Assembly (NCBI GenBank): GCA_022592445.1
Contig: JABYQR010000323.1
Location: forward strand, 1 to 49,622
Source: Cytidiella melzeri
Lineage: Eukaryota > Basidiomycota > Agaricomycetes > Polyporales > Irpicaceae
Length of the DNA stretch: 49,622 nucleotides
Reading direction: 5' to 3'
In this document: in pieces, positions 1 through 10,835 of the stretch
How positions within the stretch are numbered: the stretch's first letter is position 1
Layout of the letters: the number at the start of each line of letters is the position of its first letter
The notes under the pieces: generated by a model
The model's database searches: none
The model's input: only the letters and a program-made list of their open reading frames with translations
What the model was told of the DNA's origin: nothing
Made by a program: the position numbers and the translations under genes

Positions 1-1463
1 TTTCAATCACCGTACCATCAGAAACGAGTCTTACGACCCAGAAGAAGGACACGAAGCCTGTGAAACTCAGCCCTGTCCAAACCGATACAACGGTATTGCA
101 TATCCCGGTCGGTATGCAAACCAGTATCGACCCATTCATTATTGGCAAGAAGCTCGTATCCTTGAATCCCTCCCACCACTGCCTGAAGAAGACTTCGATC
201 GAACGTTTACACAGGAGGAATATCAGATGGATTCTACCAACGTCTCTCAACATGCATCAAGGGTACCCACACCAGCCCATGTACATGAGCCACCTCCCCC
301 TCCCTCTGCAGAACAATTGCTGCAAGCACTCCTCCTTGGTCAGCAACAGCTGACCCAAGCCATCACAGTGTTGATCCAGAATCAGCAGCAACCGGTCAAC
401 AACAAGTCTAGGGAAAGGGTGGTAGAGAAACCTGCCAGCTTCAAAGGCAATGCCAGCAGTGATGCACGTCGTTTCCTAGCTGCCTTCTCGACTGTCCCCG
501 TTCAATGCCCAAGGCGGTCAGACGTGGTTAGACCACCTTTGGATTTCATCAGCCCTGTCATTTATGACAGAAGACGCAGCAGTTTGGGCTACCCCCCATA
601 TGGACCTGATTGCTAGTCATCAGATGGCGTTCAATGGTGACTGGGATGACTTCAGGACAGCATTCAAGGCCCGATTTGAACCAGTGGATAAAATGGTAGA
701 CGCTAAAGCCAAGCTTCGGGAGCTCTGGCAAGGCAAAAAGACGGTTCCCGAATACACGGCCCGTTTCCGGGAAATTATGGACAGGACAGGGTACTCAACA
801 CAAGACCTCCGTAATCGCTACTACGAACATCTGAGTACAACGATCAAGGATGAATTAGTCCACACCGCGCGACCTCATATCACCCTCGTTAACCTCATCA
901 ATGTGGCTACAGACATTGACAATCGTCTTCGTGTTCGAGCCCAAGAGAAAGCTCGAGAACAAGGTCGAACTGTCCCCAACCTGTTCAAGTCTACCCCGGT
1001 CTCTACCTCGTCCCCGTCTCCCTTCGTCCAAACACCTCGTGACTCCAATGCCATAGAAATTGATGCTACCAAAGTAGGACCCAACGGAAAAACGCGCGCC
1101 AACTTCATGAAGGCCATGAATGGCAGATGTTACGGATGTGGATCAAAGGATCACCAAAAGAAGGATGGAAAACACGATTGTGAACTGTGCGGACATTGTG
1201 GTGGCAACCATCAGACACAAGTTTGCCAAAGCCGGTTCCTCGGATACCCACCCAGGCAACAGAAGGTGGCTGCTAGTACCCTCTTTGATCCATCCACTCC
1301 GGTTCCCTCGTCGTCCTCGTCCATGAGGCCCCTGCCTAATCCACCTGCCGCCTCCGTCGCCAGCTCCTCGTCACCAAGTCCGTTTGACTACGATGCCATC
1401 ATGAAGCAGATGTCATCACTCACGGACAAAGTCAAGCAGCTGGGTAATCAAAGGGATTTTTAG
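1..1463 (+). pseudogene. gag: gag of element A (frameshifted)
   Basis: The Gag start by analogy with C is the ATG at 227 (MDSTN). The upstream in-frame segment with the conserved QPCPNRY motif is present from the window start, but one of its cysteines is changed (ESYD against ECYD in C). The capsid-like region is broken near 490: about 26 bases present in B and C (after LAAFS) are missing, which shifts the frame, and reading resumes from 564. The C-terminal half keeps two zinc-knuckle-like clusters (CYGCG..., then C-x2-C-x3-H-x4-C at about 1180-1225) and ends at TAG 1461-1463 in the same GGGATTTTTAG context as the other copies. It is not expected to make full-length Gag. Confidence 0.85.
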
Positions 1464-2753
1464 AGAGGACTCCAGGTGAAACCACACCCTTGAGTCCCTC
1501 AAGAAAGACCTATATAGAAGAAGTGGAGGACAATGATGATTCCCCCACGGACACAGTTTTTAACGCCCTTGTAGTAAATACCCGTCCCGCACAGCAGCCC
1601 GATTCGCAACCTTCAGTTTTATTTAACAACATGTATAACTACTTCGAAACCTTGTCGTCTTGCATAGTACCAGAAATAGACCCGCTTAGCATGCACTTCC
1701 GAGTTCCTATCACGCTCAAAGGAGTGTTTAGAGAACAAGGCATCAAAGCCATGATTGACTCAGGAGCCACCGCCTTATTCCTGAGTCAAGACTTTGTCAA
1801 TCGGCACCGAGTACGTACAGTTCCCTTAGAAAGACAGATCCCACTCCATAACATCGATGGGACTCTAAATCAAGGAGGACGTATAACACACAGAGCAGAG
1901 CTCGAACTACAAGTTGGGGCTATCAAAGAAAATGCAACCTTTTTGGTCACAGACATCGGACCAGAAGACTGCATTCTAGGTCTACCCTGGCTTCGCAAAG
2001 CAAACCCCAAGATCAATTGGGCTACCGGAGAAATGGAACTGGAAGCCGAAGAAGACTTCGAACCCTTCCAGTCTATCACAGCCAATCGGAAACAGAGACG
2101 AGCCTGGCTCAGAGCCGGTATCATTCAGGACACAAAAGAAGAACTTTGGTCCTGTGCCAGCTTTACGTACTCCACAGACATCGCTGCTAAAGCCCATCAA
2201 TCTAAAGAACAACGGACGTTCGAACAGATGGTTCCAGAGGAATACCGCAGACACCAGAAAGTCTTTTCAGAAGAAGCATCACAGCGTCTCCCTGAGCATC
2301 AGCCCTGGGATCATATGATTGATCTGACAGAGAACCCAAAGATGTTCAGATCCAAGGTCTACCCCATGTCTCCGAATGAACAAGCGGAGCTGGACAAGTT
2401 TATTGAGGAAAACCTAGCGAAAGGATATATTGTTCCCTCCAAATCGCCTATGGCCTCACCGGTATTCTTCGTCAAGAAGAAGGATGGCAAGCTCCGGCTT
2501 GTTCAGGATTATCGACGGTTAAATGACATCACAATCAAAAACCGCTACACACTCCCCTTGGTATCAGATATTACCAATCGGCTTCGTCAAGCCAGAATCT
2601 TCACCAAGTTTGACGTACGATGGGGTTATCATAACATTCGGATCAAGGAAAATGACGAATGGAAGGGTGCATTTGTGACAAACCGAGGGCTGTTTGAGCC
2701 TAAGGTGATGTTGTTTGGCATGACCAATTCTCCTGCCACGTTTCAAGCAATGA
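1460..2753 (+). pseudogene. pol: pol of element A: protease and partial reverse transcriptase
   Basis: This is in the -1 frame relative to the gag end. The aspartic protease active-site motif IDSGATALF lies at about 1755. The linker (PWDHMIDL) follows at about 2310 and the RT fingers motif ([19 protein letters not shown]) at about 2465-2520. RT palm motif [12 protein letters not shown] is at about 2610 and the [15 protein letters not shown] motif ends at 2753. The frame is open throughout, which is better than in B or C, but the YLDD catalytic box, RNase H and integrase are absent because the sequence is cut by the LTR at 2754. The product would be inactive as a polymerase. Confidence 0.88.
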
Positions 2754-3277
2754 TGACATGGATAGTCCAACAGAGACCGGATTTTTCCAACAATGTCACC
2801 AGTTTACAGCCTTAGGCGCCTATCTAGAGCGCTTATTTTCCGGCTAGGAATGTTACCAGACCTAACCCTAACCCAGGTCACGTGACATCCTGCCTTATTT
2901 ATCAATAGTCCAGACCCAAACCCTAGACTCAATCTGGAGCGGTTCCAGATCAACCTAGGCTATTGTTCTATTGTTCTCCTTCCATTGTTAGGGATTCCCC
3001 AGGGATTCCCCAGGGATTCCCCCAGTTCTTATTGTCTTATTGTCTTTCGTCTATTGTCTTCTGTCTATTGTTAGGGATTCCCCAGGGATTCCCCAGTTTC
3101 TATTGTTCTATTGTTCCAGTTTCTATTGTTCTATTGTCTTATTGTTCTAGCTCTATTGTTCTACGTACCCTGGTCTTTGACAGCTACCCTGGTCCCTTAT
3201 TGTTCTATTGTTACTCCAGCCCCACAGTTACTCCAGTCCCTAGTGTGGGAACTTGTGCACAGACCACCCAGCCACAG

Positions 3278-3321
3278 TATATATAGTAGCCCTTACCCTC
3301 CCTAGCTCTGCATCTTGACCT
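3278..3321 (+). promoter_or_regulatory. LTR promoter and self-primer motif, element B
   Basis: TATATATA at 3278-3285 is followed, at normal TATA-to-start spacing, by ATCTTGACCT at 3312-3321. The latter is the exact reverse complement of AGGTCAAGAT (3547-3556) just after the LTR, so it is the likely transcript 5' end and reverse-transcription self-primer. The start site is inferred from spacing, not mapped. Confidence 0.7.
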
Positions 3322-3342
3322 CTCTGTCATTTGCACTGCTAG

Positions 3343-3402
3343 GTGAGTTACTGCATGTAACTTAGTATCATATCTTATTACCTCTGTCATTTGCACTGCT
3401 AG
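3343..3402 (+). other. LTR intron, element B
   Basis: 60 nt, GTGAGT donor and CTAG acceptor. The last 21 nt of the preceding exon (from CTCTGTCATTTGCA) are repeated exactly as the last 21 nt of the intron. The only ATG of the first ~1.47 kb of the predicted transcript (3354) lies inside this intron. Confidence 0.65.
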
Positions 3403-3546
3403 TATCCGGCCTTTGAGCCTGCTTGCCTGCTCATCATCGACTTTGACCTTGTTGTCGTCGTTGAAGATCCACTTCCACTTCCACTCCCTCCCCTCTCTAC
3501 CCTTGTTTAGGGTTTAGTAGTATAGCAGCAGTCGCTCCGCGACATT

Positions 3547-3556
3547 AGGTCAAGAT
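3547..3556 (+). other. Primer-binding site for self-priming, element B
   Basis: AGGTCAAGAT, two bases (TT) after the LTR end, is perfectly complementary to the LTR motif at 3312-3321. I see no match to an ordinary tRNA 3' end (no TGG start), which favours Tf1-type self-priming. Confidence 0.7.
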
Positions 3557-3648
3557 ACCACACAGCTACCGGCACGACTGCCCTTAGCTTGGATCAAGTC
3601 TTCCTGTCCCCCCAGTTTTAAAAAGTTTATTCCCCCCTACGTTTGAGA

Positions 3649-3717
3649 GTAAGCCATCGCCGTCCGTCTTGACGTGCTTGATCGCTGACTCGTTCACTTT
3701 CCGTGGTTGATTCTTAG
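3649..3717 (+). other. Leader intron creating the ORF1 start codon, element B
   Basis: 69 nt: donor GTAAGC after ...TTTGAGA, CTGAC branch-type motif at about 3684, acceptor TTCTTAG. Splicing joins A (3648) to TG (3718-3719) and makes ATG CCG AAA. Identical in layout to C (22417-22485) and analogous in D (39321-39393). Confidence 0.65.
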
Positions 3718-4475
3718 TGCCGAAAGAATCCCACTCCCGTTTCACCGCTCGTCCAGATCCTTTGCACAAGGATCTGAACCAAGCGCGTCGAGAAGTCAAG
3801 ATCCATCGCGCCTTGCCCCAGGCCGTGTTTGATCAACTCGACGCAGAGCACGCACGTGGCAAGAGCCACAAGTACACGGAGAAGGAGCTCAAGGCTATTG
3901 CCTCCTACGTCGGTCGCCGTAAACCCAAGGGTTCTGCCCTCACACACAGATTCCCCACTGCAGAGGAGTTTGAGAAACTCCGTGCTGAGTCCAAAGAGTT
4001 CGCTGCCCGTACCGCACGCGAACGAGCTGAGGCCTTAGCAAGTCTTCCTAAGAAGCCTTCGTTAGCAGAACGCTTCCCAGCCCGGCCAGCCACCAACCCT
4101 GGTGCAGCCCTCATAGCCGCAAAGCCGACTCTCATCGACTTCCAAAAGCACACCCTTGAAGACCTTCAAGGAATCTTCACTCCAAAGCTCACCGCCACCC
4201 TCCAACGCCTGTCGATTCTACCCACCATCAACAAGTACCAACAGCTTAACGAAGGCACGAGGCGTAACTTTGAGAAAGAGAAACAGAAGTTAGAAAAGCT
4301 TCTGGAGGAGCTACCAACCCGAGCCACTGTCATCACTCAGCGTGAGTGGCAGCTGCTGGATTGGGGTTTAAAGGCAATAGGAGGAATTAGTTTCAAGGGT
4401 CTAAGAAGGAATTACGTACAAGTTTTCAAAGGTTTAGACAGAGTTTGGTCGGACGAGTACTTCGTATCGTTCTAG
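3718..4475 (+). CDS. ORF1 of element B, uncharacterised retrotransposon protein
   Basis: 252 codons counting a split Met. Without splicing the frame opens at GTG, not ATG, and contains no internal Met. The product is basic, with an N-terminal region rich in R/K, a probable helical stretch (EEFEKLRAESKEFAARTA, about residues 82-99), the motif TLIDFQK (about 140), GIFTPKLTATL (about 152) and a conserved C-terminal block REWQLLDWGLKAIG (about 212). The stop is a single TAG and the same frame continues into gag. It is almost identical to ORF1 of C and clearly related to ORF1 of D. I recognise no named domain. The frame is intact here although gag and pol of B are broken. Confidence 0.75.
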
Positions 4476-4781
4476 AAATACAGTGTGGCTTCTCAAAGTC
4501 CCAGAAGTAGTGTTTGGTCTAGAGATCATCTCCCCTGTGAGAACTACCCACACGCTTTCAATCACCAGACCATCAGAGACGGGTGTTACGACCCAGAAGA
4601 AGGACACGAAGCCTGTGAAACTCAGCCCTGTCCAAACCGATACAACGGTATTGCATATCCCGGTCGGTACGCAAACCAGTATCGACCCATTCATCATTGG
4701 CAGGAAGCTCGTATCCTTGAATCCCTCCCACCCTTGCCTGAAGAAGACTTCGATCGAACCTTCACGCAGGAGCAATACCAG

Positions 4782-6037
4782 ATGGATTCCACCAACATGT
4801 CCCAGCATGCTTCTAGGGCAGCAACCCCAGCCCCCGCACAAGAACCGTCTCCGCCCCCCACAGCAGAAAAACTTCTGCATGCGCTACTCCTCGGTCAGCA
4901 ACAGCTGACACAAGCGATCACAGCGCTGGTTCAAAACCAGCAACCGGTCAACAACAGGTCAAGGGAAAGGGTTGTAGAGAAACCCGCTAGTTTCAAGGGC
5001 AATGCAAGTAGTGACGCGCGTCGCTTTCTAGCTGCCTTCTCAATGTACGCACAGTTTAATGAGAAGCTGTCGCCGTACAATGCCCAAGGTGGTCAGACCC
5101 GGTTAGACCATCTTTGGATCTCGTCGGCCTTGTCATTTATGACCGAGGATGCAGCAGTTTGGGCTACGCCCCACATGGATTTAATTGCCAGCCATCAAAT
5201 GGCATTCAATGGTGATTGGGACGATTTCAAGGCGGCGTTCAAAGCACGATTTGAACCAGTTGACGAAATGGTGGATGCTAAGGCCAAGCTCAGGGAGCTA
5301 TGGCAAGGCAAGAAAACGGTTCCGGAATACACGGCACGATTCAGGGAAATCATGGACAGGACCGGCTACTCGACACAAGACCTTCGTGACCGGTACTACG
5401 AACACCTGAGTACTACCATCAAGGATGAGCTGGTTCACACCGCAAGGCCTCACGTCACTCTCGTAGACCTGATCAACGTTGCTACAGACATTGACAATCG
5501 TCTTCGTGTTCGAGCTCAAGAGAAAGCTCGTGAACAAGGTCGAACGGTCCCCAACCTGTTCAAAACCACTCCGGTCTCCACCTCGTCCCCGGCTCCCTTC
5601 GTCCAAGCACCTCGTGACTCCAATGCCATGGAAATCGATGCTACCAAGGTTGGACCTAACGGAAAAACACGCGCCGACTTCATGAAGGCTATGAACGGCA
5701 GATGTTACGGATGCGGATCGAAGGATCATCAGAAGAAGGACGGAAAACATGATCGTGAACTGTGCGGACATTGTGGTGGCAACCATCAAACGCAGGTTTG
5801 CCAAAGTCGATTCCTTGGGTACCCACCTAGGCAACAGAAGGTGGCTGCAAATACTCTGTTTGATCCATCAACTCCGGCTCCCTCGTCGTCCTCGTCTACA
5901 AGGCCCCTGCCTAATCCACCCGCCCCTCCGTCGCCAGCTCCTCGTCACCAAGTCCGTTCGACTACGATGCCATTATGAAGCAGATGTCATCGCTCACGGA
6001 CCAGGTCAAGCAGCTGGGTAATCAAAGGGATTTTTAG
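4782..6037 (+). pseudogene. gag: gag of element B (frameshifted near the C-terminus)
   Basis: Start chosen at ATG 4782 (MDSTNMSQ), the first ATG of the predicted spliced transcript after ORF1. The upstream in-frame segment 4485-4781 carries the CENYP and QPCPNRY motifs. The capsid-like region (SSDARRFLAAFSMYAQF, then FMTEDAAVWATP) is intact, followed by CYGCGSKDHQKKDGKHD and CGHCGGNHQTQVC zinc-knuckle-like clusters. Near 5925 a small deletion in the Pro/Ser-rich tail, relative to A and C, shifts the frame and gives an early stop at 5976-5978. The ancestral stop in GGGATTTTTAG is at 6035-6037. Confidence 0.85.
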
Positions 6038-9000
6038 AACGGACTCCAGGTGAAACCGCACCCTCGAGTCCCTCTAGAAAGACCTACATAGAAGAAGTGG
6101 AGGACAATGATGATTCCCCCACGGACATAGTTTTTAACGCCCCTGTAGTAAATACCCGCCCCGCACAGCAGCCCGATTCGCAATCTTCAGTTTTATTTAA
6201 CGACATGTATAACTACTACGAAACCTTGTCGTCTTGCATAGTGCCTGAAATAGACCCGCTTAGCATGCATTTCCGAGTTCCAATTACGCTCAAAGGAGTG
6301 TTCAGAGAAAAGGGCATCAAAGCTATGATTGACTCAGGAGCCACTGCATTGTTCCTGAGTCAAGACTTTGTCAACCGGCACCGAGTACGTACGGTCCCTT
6401 AGAAAGGCAGATCCCACTCCACAACATCGATGGGACTCTAAATCAAGGAGGACGCATCACACACAGAGCAGAGCTCGAACTACAAGTTGGGGCTATCAAA
6501 GAAAACGCAACATTTTTGGTCACGGACATCGGACCAGAAGATTGCATTTTAGGCCTACCCTGGCTTCGCAAAGCAAACCCCAAGATCAATTGGGCTACCG
6601 GAGAAATGGAACTGGAAGCCGAAGAAGACTTCGAACCCTTCCAGTCTATCACAGCCAATCGAAAGCAGAGACGAGCCTGGCTCAGAGCCGGTATCATTCA
6701 GGACACCAAAGAAGAGCTTTGGTCCTGTGCTAGCTATACGTACTCTACAGACATTGCAGCTAAGGCCCATCAATCCAAAGAGCAACAGACGTTCGAACAG
6801 ATGGTTCCAGAAGAATACCGCAGACACCAGAAAGTCTTTTCCGAAGAAGCATCACAGCGCCTCCCAGAGCACCAACCCTGGGATCACACGATTGATCTAA
6901 CAGAGAACCCAAAGATGTTCAGATCCAAGGTCTACCCCATGTCTCCGAATGAACAAGCGGAGTTAGACAAGTTTATTGAGGAAAACCTAGCGAAAGGATA
7001 TATTGTCCCATCCAAGTCGCCCATGGCCTCACCGGTATTCTTCGTCAAGAAGAAGGATGGCAAGCTTCGGCTTGTTCAGGATTATCGACGGTTGAATGAC
7101 ATCACGATCAAAAACCGCTACCCACTTCCCTTGGTATCAGACATTACCAATCGACTTCGCCAAGCCAAAATCTTCACTAAGTTTGACGTACGATGGGGTT
7201 ACCATAACATTCGGATCAAAGAAAATGACGAATGGAAGGGTGCATTTGTGACAAACCGAGGGCTGTTCGAGCCTAAGGTGATGTTGTTTGGCATGACCAA
7301 TTCTCCAGCCACGTTTCAAGCAATGATGAACTCCATCTTTGCTGATCTCATCGCGGAAGGAAAGGTCTCTGTGTACCTGGATGACATCCTCATCTTCAGC
7401 TCAGACATCACGGAACATCGTAAACTCGTCCATGAAGTACTAGCAAGACTTGAAGCCAATGACCTGTACCTTCGCCCCGAGAAATGCGAATTTGAACAGT
7501 CACAAGTCGAGTACTTAGGTCTAATCATTGGTAACGGAAAGATCCGTATGGACTCGGGTAAAATAGAAGCTATCACCAACTGGCCGGTACCACAGAACCT
7601 CCGTGATGTACGCGGCTTCATTGGATTTGCCAACTTCTACCGACGTTTCATCAAGGACTTTGCCGGCATACTCGTCCCCTACATGATCTCACCAAGAAAG
7701 ACCAACCTTGGAAGTGGGGAGAAGCACAGCAGAACGCTTTCAGATGCTCAAAGATGCGTTCACTCAGGAACCAATTCTAGTCACATGGGAACCCGATCGC
7801 CCCACACGTATTGAAGTTGATGCGTCTGGCTTTGCAACTGGAGGGTTCTATTGCAGAAACTAGAGGATGGACAATGGCACCCGGTAGCGTTTCGGTCTCA
7901 GTCTATGGCCGAAGCGGAACGGAACTACGAGATCTATGATCGAGAAATGCTTGCTATCATCAGAGCTCTCGAAGATTGGCGTCACTATCTGGAAGGATTA
8001 CCCGCGCCCTTCGAGATTATCACAGATCATCAGAATCTGCAGTACTGGCGTACCGCTCAGGATCTGTCTAGACGACAAGCTCGGTGGTCCTTATACCTTA
8101 GCCGGTTTGACTTTGTGTTAACACACAAACCCGGAAAGACCCTTACTCAAGGGGACCCATTAACCAAGTCAGAACCCTGGAAGTTCTAGATGCATCAGAC
8201 AACAAGGAACAAGTTGTGCTGAAACCCGAATACTTCCAGACAATAGCCGCCTCAAGTACTCCGGAGTCAGATCCGTTAGAGTCACGAATTAAGGACATCA
8301 GTATTCGAGAAGCAGAGGTAGTCCAGGGACTAGCCAAACTTAGGAAGGATGGACCCCAAAAGTTGACTGACGGTGAACTTGAGTGGGAAGAAGACAATGG
8401 ACTGGTCTACTACAAAGGAAAGCTGTACATTTCGAAGGATCGAGAAGTCGTAGGGAGATTGTACGACGATGCCATGATGCGTTACCAGCAGGACATCCCG
8501 GCAAACACGCAACCCTGGAACTAGTCACACGGCATTATTGGTGGCCTCGCATGGCATCATTTGTAGAACAGTACGTCCTCGGATGTGACAAGTGTCAACA
8601 AACCAAACCAGCACAGCACCCTGTGGCCCCAATACAGCCCATCGAAGTACCAGACGGACCTTGGCAGGTGGTTGGTGTAGACTTAGTCGGACCGTTCCCA
8701 CGTAGTAAGGGATTCGACATGATTGCCGTGTACACAGACTTGTACAGCAAGCAAACACATGTAATCCCAACCCAGTCTACTGTCACAGCTGACGGTATAG
8801 CCGATCTTCACATCAAAGAAGTGTTCAGGCTCCACGGCATTCCCCGACAGTTTATATCCGATAGAGGACCCCAGTTTGCAGCTCGTGTCATGCAAGCGTT
8901 GTACAAACGACTAGGCATCATTGACACCATGACTACCGCCTACCACCCTCAGGCCAATGGTCAAACGGAAAGAACAAATCAAGAGGTAGAAAAGATTCTA

Positions 9001-9502
9001 CGACTCTTTGTTGACCAACGACAAGATGATTGGGCAGAATACATCCCAGTGGCTGAATTCGCCATCAACTCTCGTGTCAACTCATCTACACAGCACTCTC
9101 CGTTTGAAGTCATGTACGGGTATCTACCGGACTTTACCATTCCTATTGGTCGTCAAAGTCGTATGCCAAATCTAGACGCACGCCTAGAAAAGCTCAGACA
9201 GGTTCGGGCAGAAGCCGAAGCTGCCTCGCGTCTCTCTAAGGAAAAGATGGCCGAAGCTTCCGGATACACCCGTAGAGCTACTCCAGTCTTCAAGGAAGGG
9301 GACCTCGTGTGGTTGTCTTCCAAGAACGTCAAAGTACATCAGCAGTCTGACAAGCTAGGGCCTAGACAGCTTGGTCCCTTCACAGTTCTTCAGAAGACCG
9401 GTGAACATACATATCAGATCAAACTCAAATCCGGATATCGTATTCACGACAACATCAACGTCGAACGGCTATCTCCGTATCGAGAAAATGAAGTAAACGG
9501 CC
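6034..9502 (+). pseudogene. pol: pol of element B (PR-RT-RH-IN), multiply frameshifted
   Basis: The order is protease (IDSGATALF, about 6330), RT ([29 protein letters not shown] at about 7375), RNase H (DREMLAI about 7940; DHQNLQYW about 8028), integrase zinc-binding region (YWWPRM ... CDKCQ about 8540-8600), and integrase core with SDRGPQFAA (about 8860) and the YHPQANGQTERTNQE motif (about 8942). One-base indels against C and E break the frame near 6400, 7675, 7843, 8163, 8450 and 8510. The integrase GPY/F-like region is present (LGPRQLGPFTVL, about 9357), but the chromodomain is lost at 9502. Non-functional. Confidence 0.9.
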
Positions 9503-10004
9503 AGATTGCTTCACATCAAATTGACCAGGATTTGACATCATTTGCCAGCAGGAGTGGAGTTTGAATCTGAGTCTAAATGACTTTTTTCAGTAGACCGGTC
9601 ATAACTTGCTCAATTCCACTTCAATTGACAGGATCTTTGTACCAGGATGTTGCCACAAAATAGGGCTATCCAATTGTGTATTATATGTACAGATTTTTAC
9701 CCATATGCAGTCTGCAAAAGTCAAAAACTGCATATTGATTGCAAAAGTGATCTGATACAAAGTTATAAAGAGCTGATAACAAGGCCAGTGTGAAGCCATC
9801 AGCTGTATTTATTGTTTGACACTGTTACTGTCTGTATTCTGCCATCAACTTCCCACAACTTGGAGGACAAAAAGGTCACATCTGAAAAAGCATCAATGTG
9901 CTGGAGCACACTGGAACAATTCTTCTTCATTCTTCAGGAATTGTAACAGTACCTTGGAAGCTAACTATAAATTCTCAACCCCTACATTTTTGGACAATGT
10001 AAAT

Positions 10005-10835
10005 TTGTGGCTGTGTCAGCAGTGAGTACTGCATCTGATTGTTCCACAAAGTTTCAAGACTGTTAGTTGCTCTCTCAGCAGGAGTTACAATCAGGACACG
10101 GCCTGTGGCAGTTCCAATGGGGGTGATGCAGCTCAGACATCAACAGGACATGGTTGCATCAGCAGCAACCACTGCATCATTGTTGCTTAAGGTTTCACAA
10201 CCATGAGTTGCTCTCTAAGGAGGAATTAAAATCAGAACATAGCCTGCGGCAGTTCTAATGGGGCTGAAACAGTTCAGACATCAACGAGATGTGGTTTCAG
10301 CAGCATAAAGCACTGCCTTTGATTCTTCCATACAGTTTCACAACCACCAGTTGCTCTATGAGCAGGAGTTACAATCAGAACACAGCAGCTCTGATAGGAG
10401 TGAGGCAGTGCAGACATCAGCTAGATGTGGTTTCATCAGCAGCCAGTGCTGCGTTCAATTGCCCCACAAAGTTTCACAACCACTACTTTCTAAGCAGAAA
10501 TTACAGCTGTAGCAGCTCCAATAGGGGCGTCGCAGTCCAGACATCAACAGCACATCATTGCATTGGCAGCAGGCACTGCATTCAATTGCTTCAACAAGTT
10601 TTACAACCATTAGTAGGAGTTACAATCACAACACAGCCTGTGGCAGTTTCCATGGGAGTGAGGCAGTTCAGACATCAACAGGGTGTGGTTGCATTAGCAG
10701 CAAGCGCTGCATCTGGTTGTTTCATAAAGTTTCACACCCACTAGTTGCTCTCTGAGCAGGAGTTACAATGAGAACACAGCCTGTGGGAGTTTCAATGTGA
10801 ACGAGGCAGTTCAGACATCAACAGGAAACATGTAA
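10005..10835. repeat. Tandem array of 120-145 bp units
   Basis: Six or more diverged units, each containing GGAGTTACAATCAGAACACA, then CAGTTCAGACATCAACAG, TGCATCAGCAGCAA and TTTCACAACCA. Units begin near 10081, 10219, 10364, 10497, 10616 and 10759. Further units occur at 11625-11940 and, inverted, at 13840-14130. Small open frames here are composition effects without coding signs. Confidence 0.75.

Larger units (their letters stand above)
1..2753 (+). mobile_element. Element A: truncated Ty3/gypsy chromovirus, family 1
   Basis: The window opens inside the segment just upstream of Gag in a family-1 gypsy element. The sequence tracks the complete element C (21573-29377) closely from C position about 23325 onward through Gag, protease and the first half of reverse transcriptase. 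It stops abruptly in RT, where the codons for QAMM run straight into the first bases of another family-1 LTR (TGACATGG at 2754). The five bases before that LTR, AATGA (2749-2753), continue as TG-AACTCC in elements B and C. Element B could therefore have inserted into A here, but the remainder of A is not found downstream. Microhomology-mediated recombination (TGA) is an alternative. Confidence 0.9.
2754..3544 (+). repeat. 5' LTR of element B (family 1)
   Basis: 791 bp, TG...CA ends (TGACATGG ... CGCGACA). It is homologous to the 739-bp LTRs of C but carries extra copies of the ATTGTTCT/GGGATTCCCC low-complexity motifs and only one copy of the 19-bp GGTCCTTGACAG unit that is present four times in C. 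It carries a TATA box, a transcript-start/self-primer motif and an intron, annotated separately. Confidence 0.93.
2754..9502 (+). mobile_element. Element B: family-1 gypsy chromovirus, 3'-truncated
   Basis: It has a 5' LTR (2754-3544), a primer-binding stretch, ORF1, gag and pol in the order seen in C. The sequence follows C up to the residues NEVNG in the integrase C-terminus (about 9502) and then switches to unrelated DNA, so the chromodomain, polypurine tract and 3' LTR are missing. Many single-base indels break gag and pol. No target duplication can be tested because the 3' end is lost. Confidence 0.92.

Noticed and set aside
2960..3240. ATTGTTCT and GGGATTCCCC runs looked like a possible CRISPR or satellite array
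   Set aside because: No regular spacers; they are low-complexity parts of the family-1 LTR U3.
4434..4880. 148-codon minus-strand open frame over the ORF1/gag junction (repeated at 23202-23648)
   Set aside because: Antisense shadow of a conserved plus-strand region; no equivalent in family 2.
10289..10744. Open frames in the tandem array, plus strand
   Set aside because: They follow repeat periodicity, differ between units and lack coding signals.
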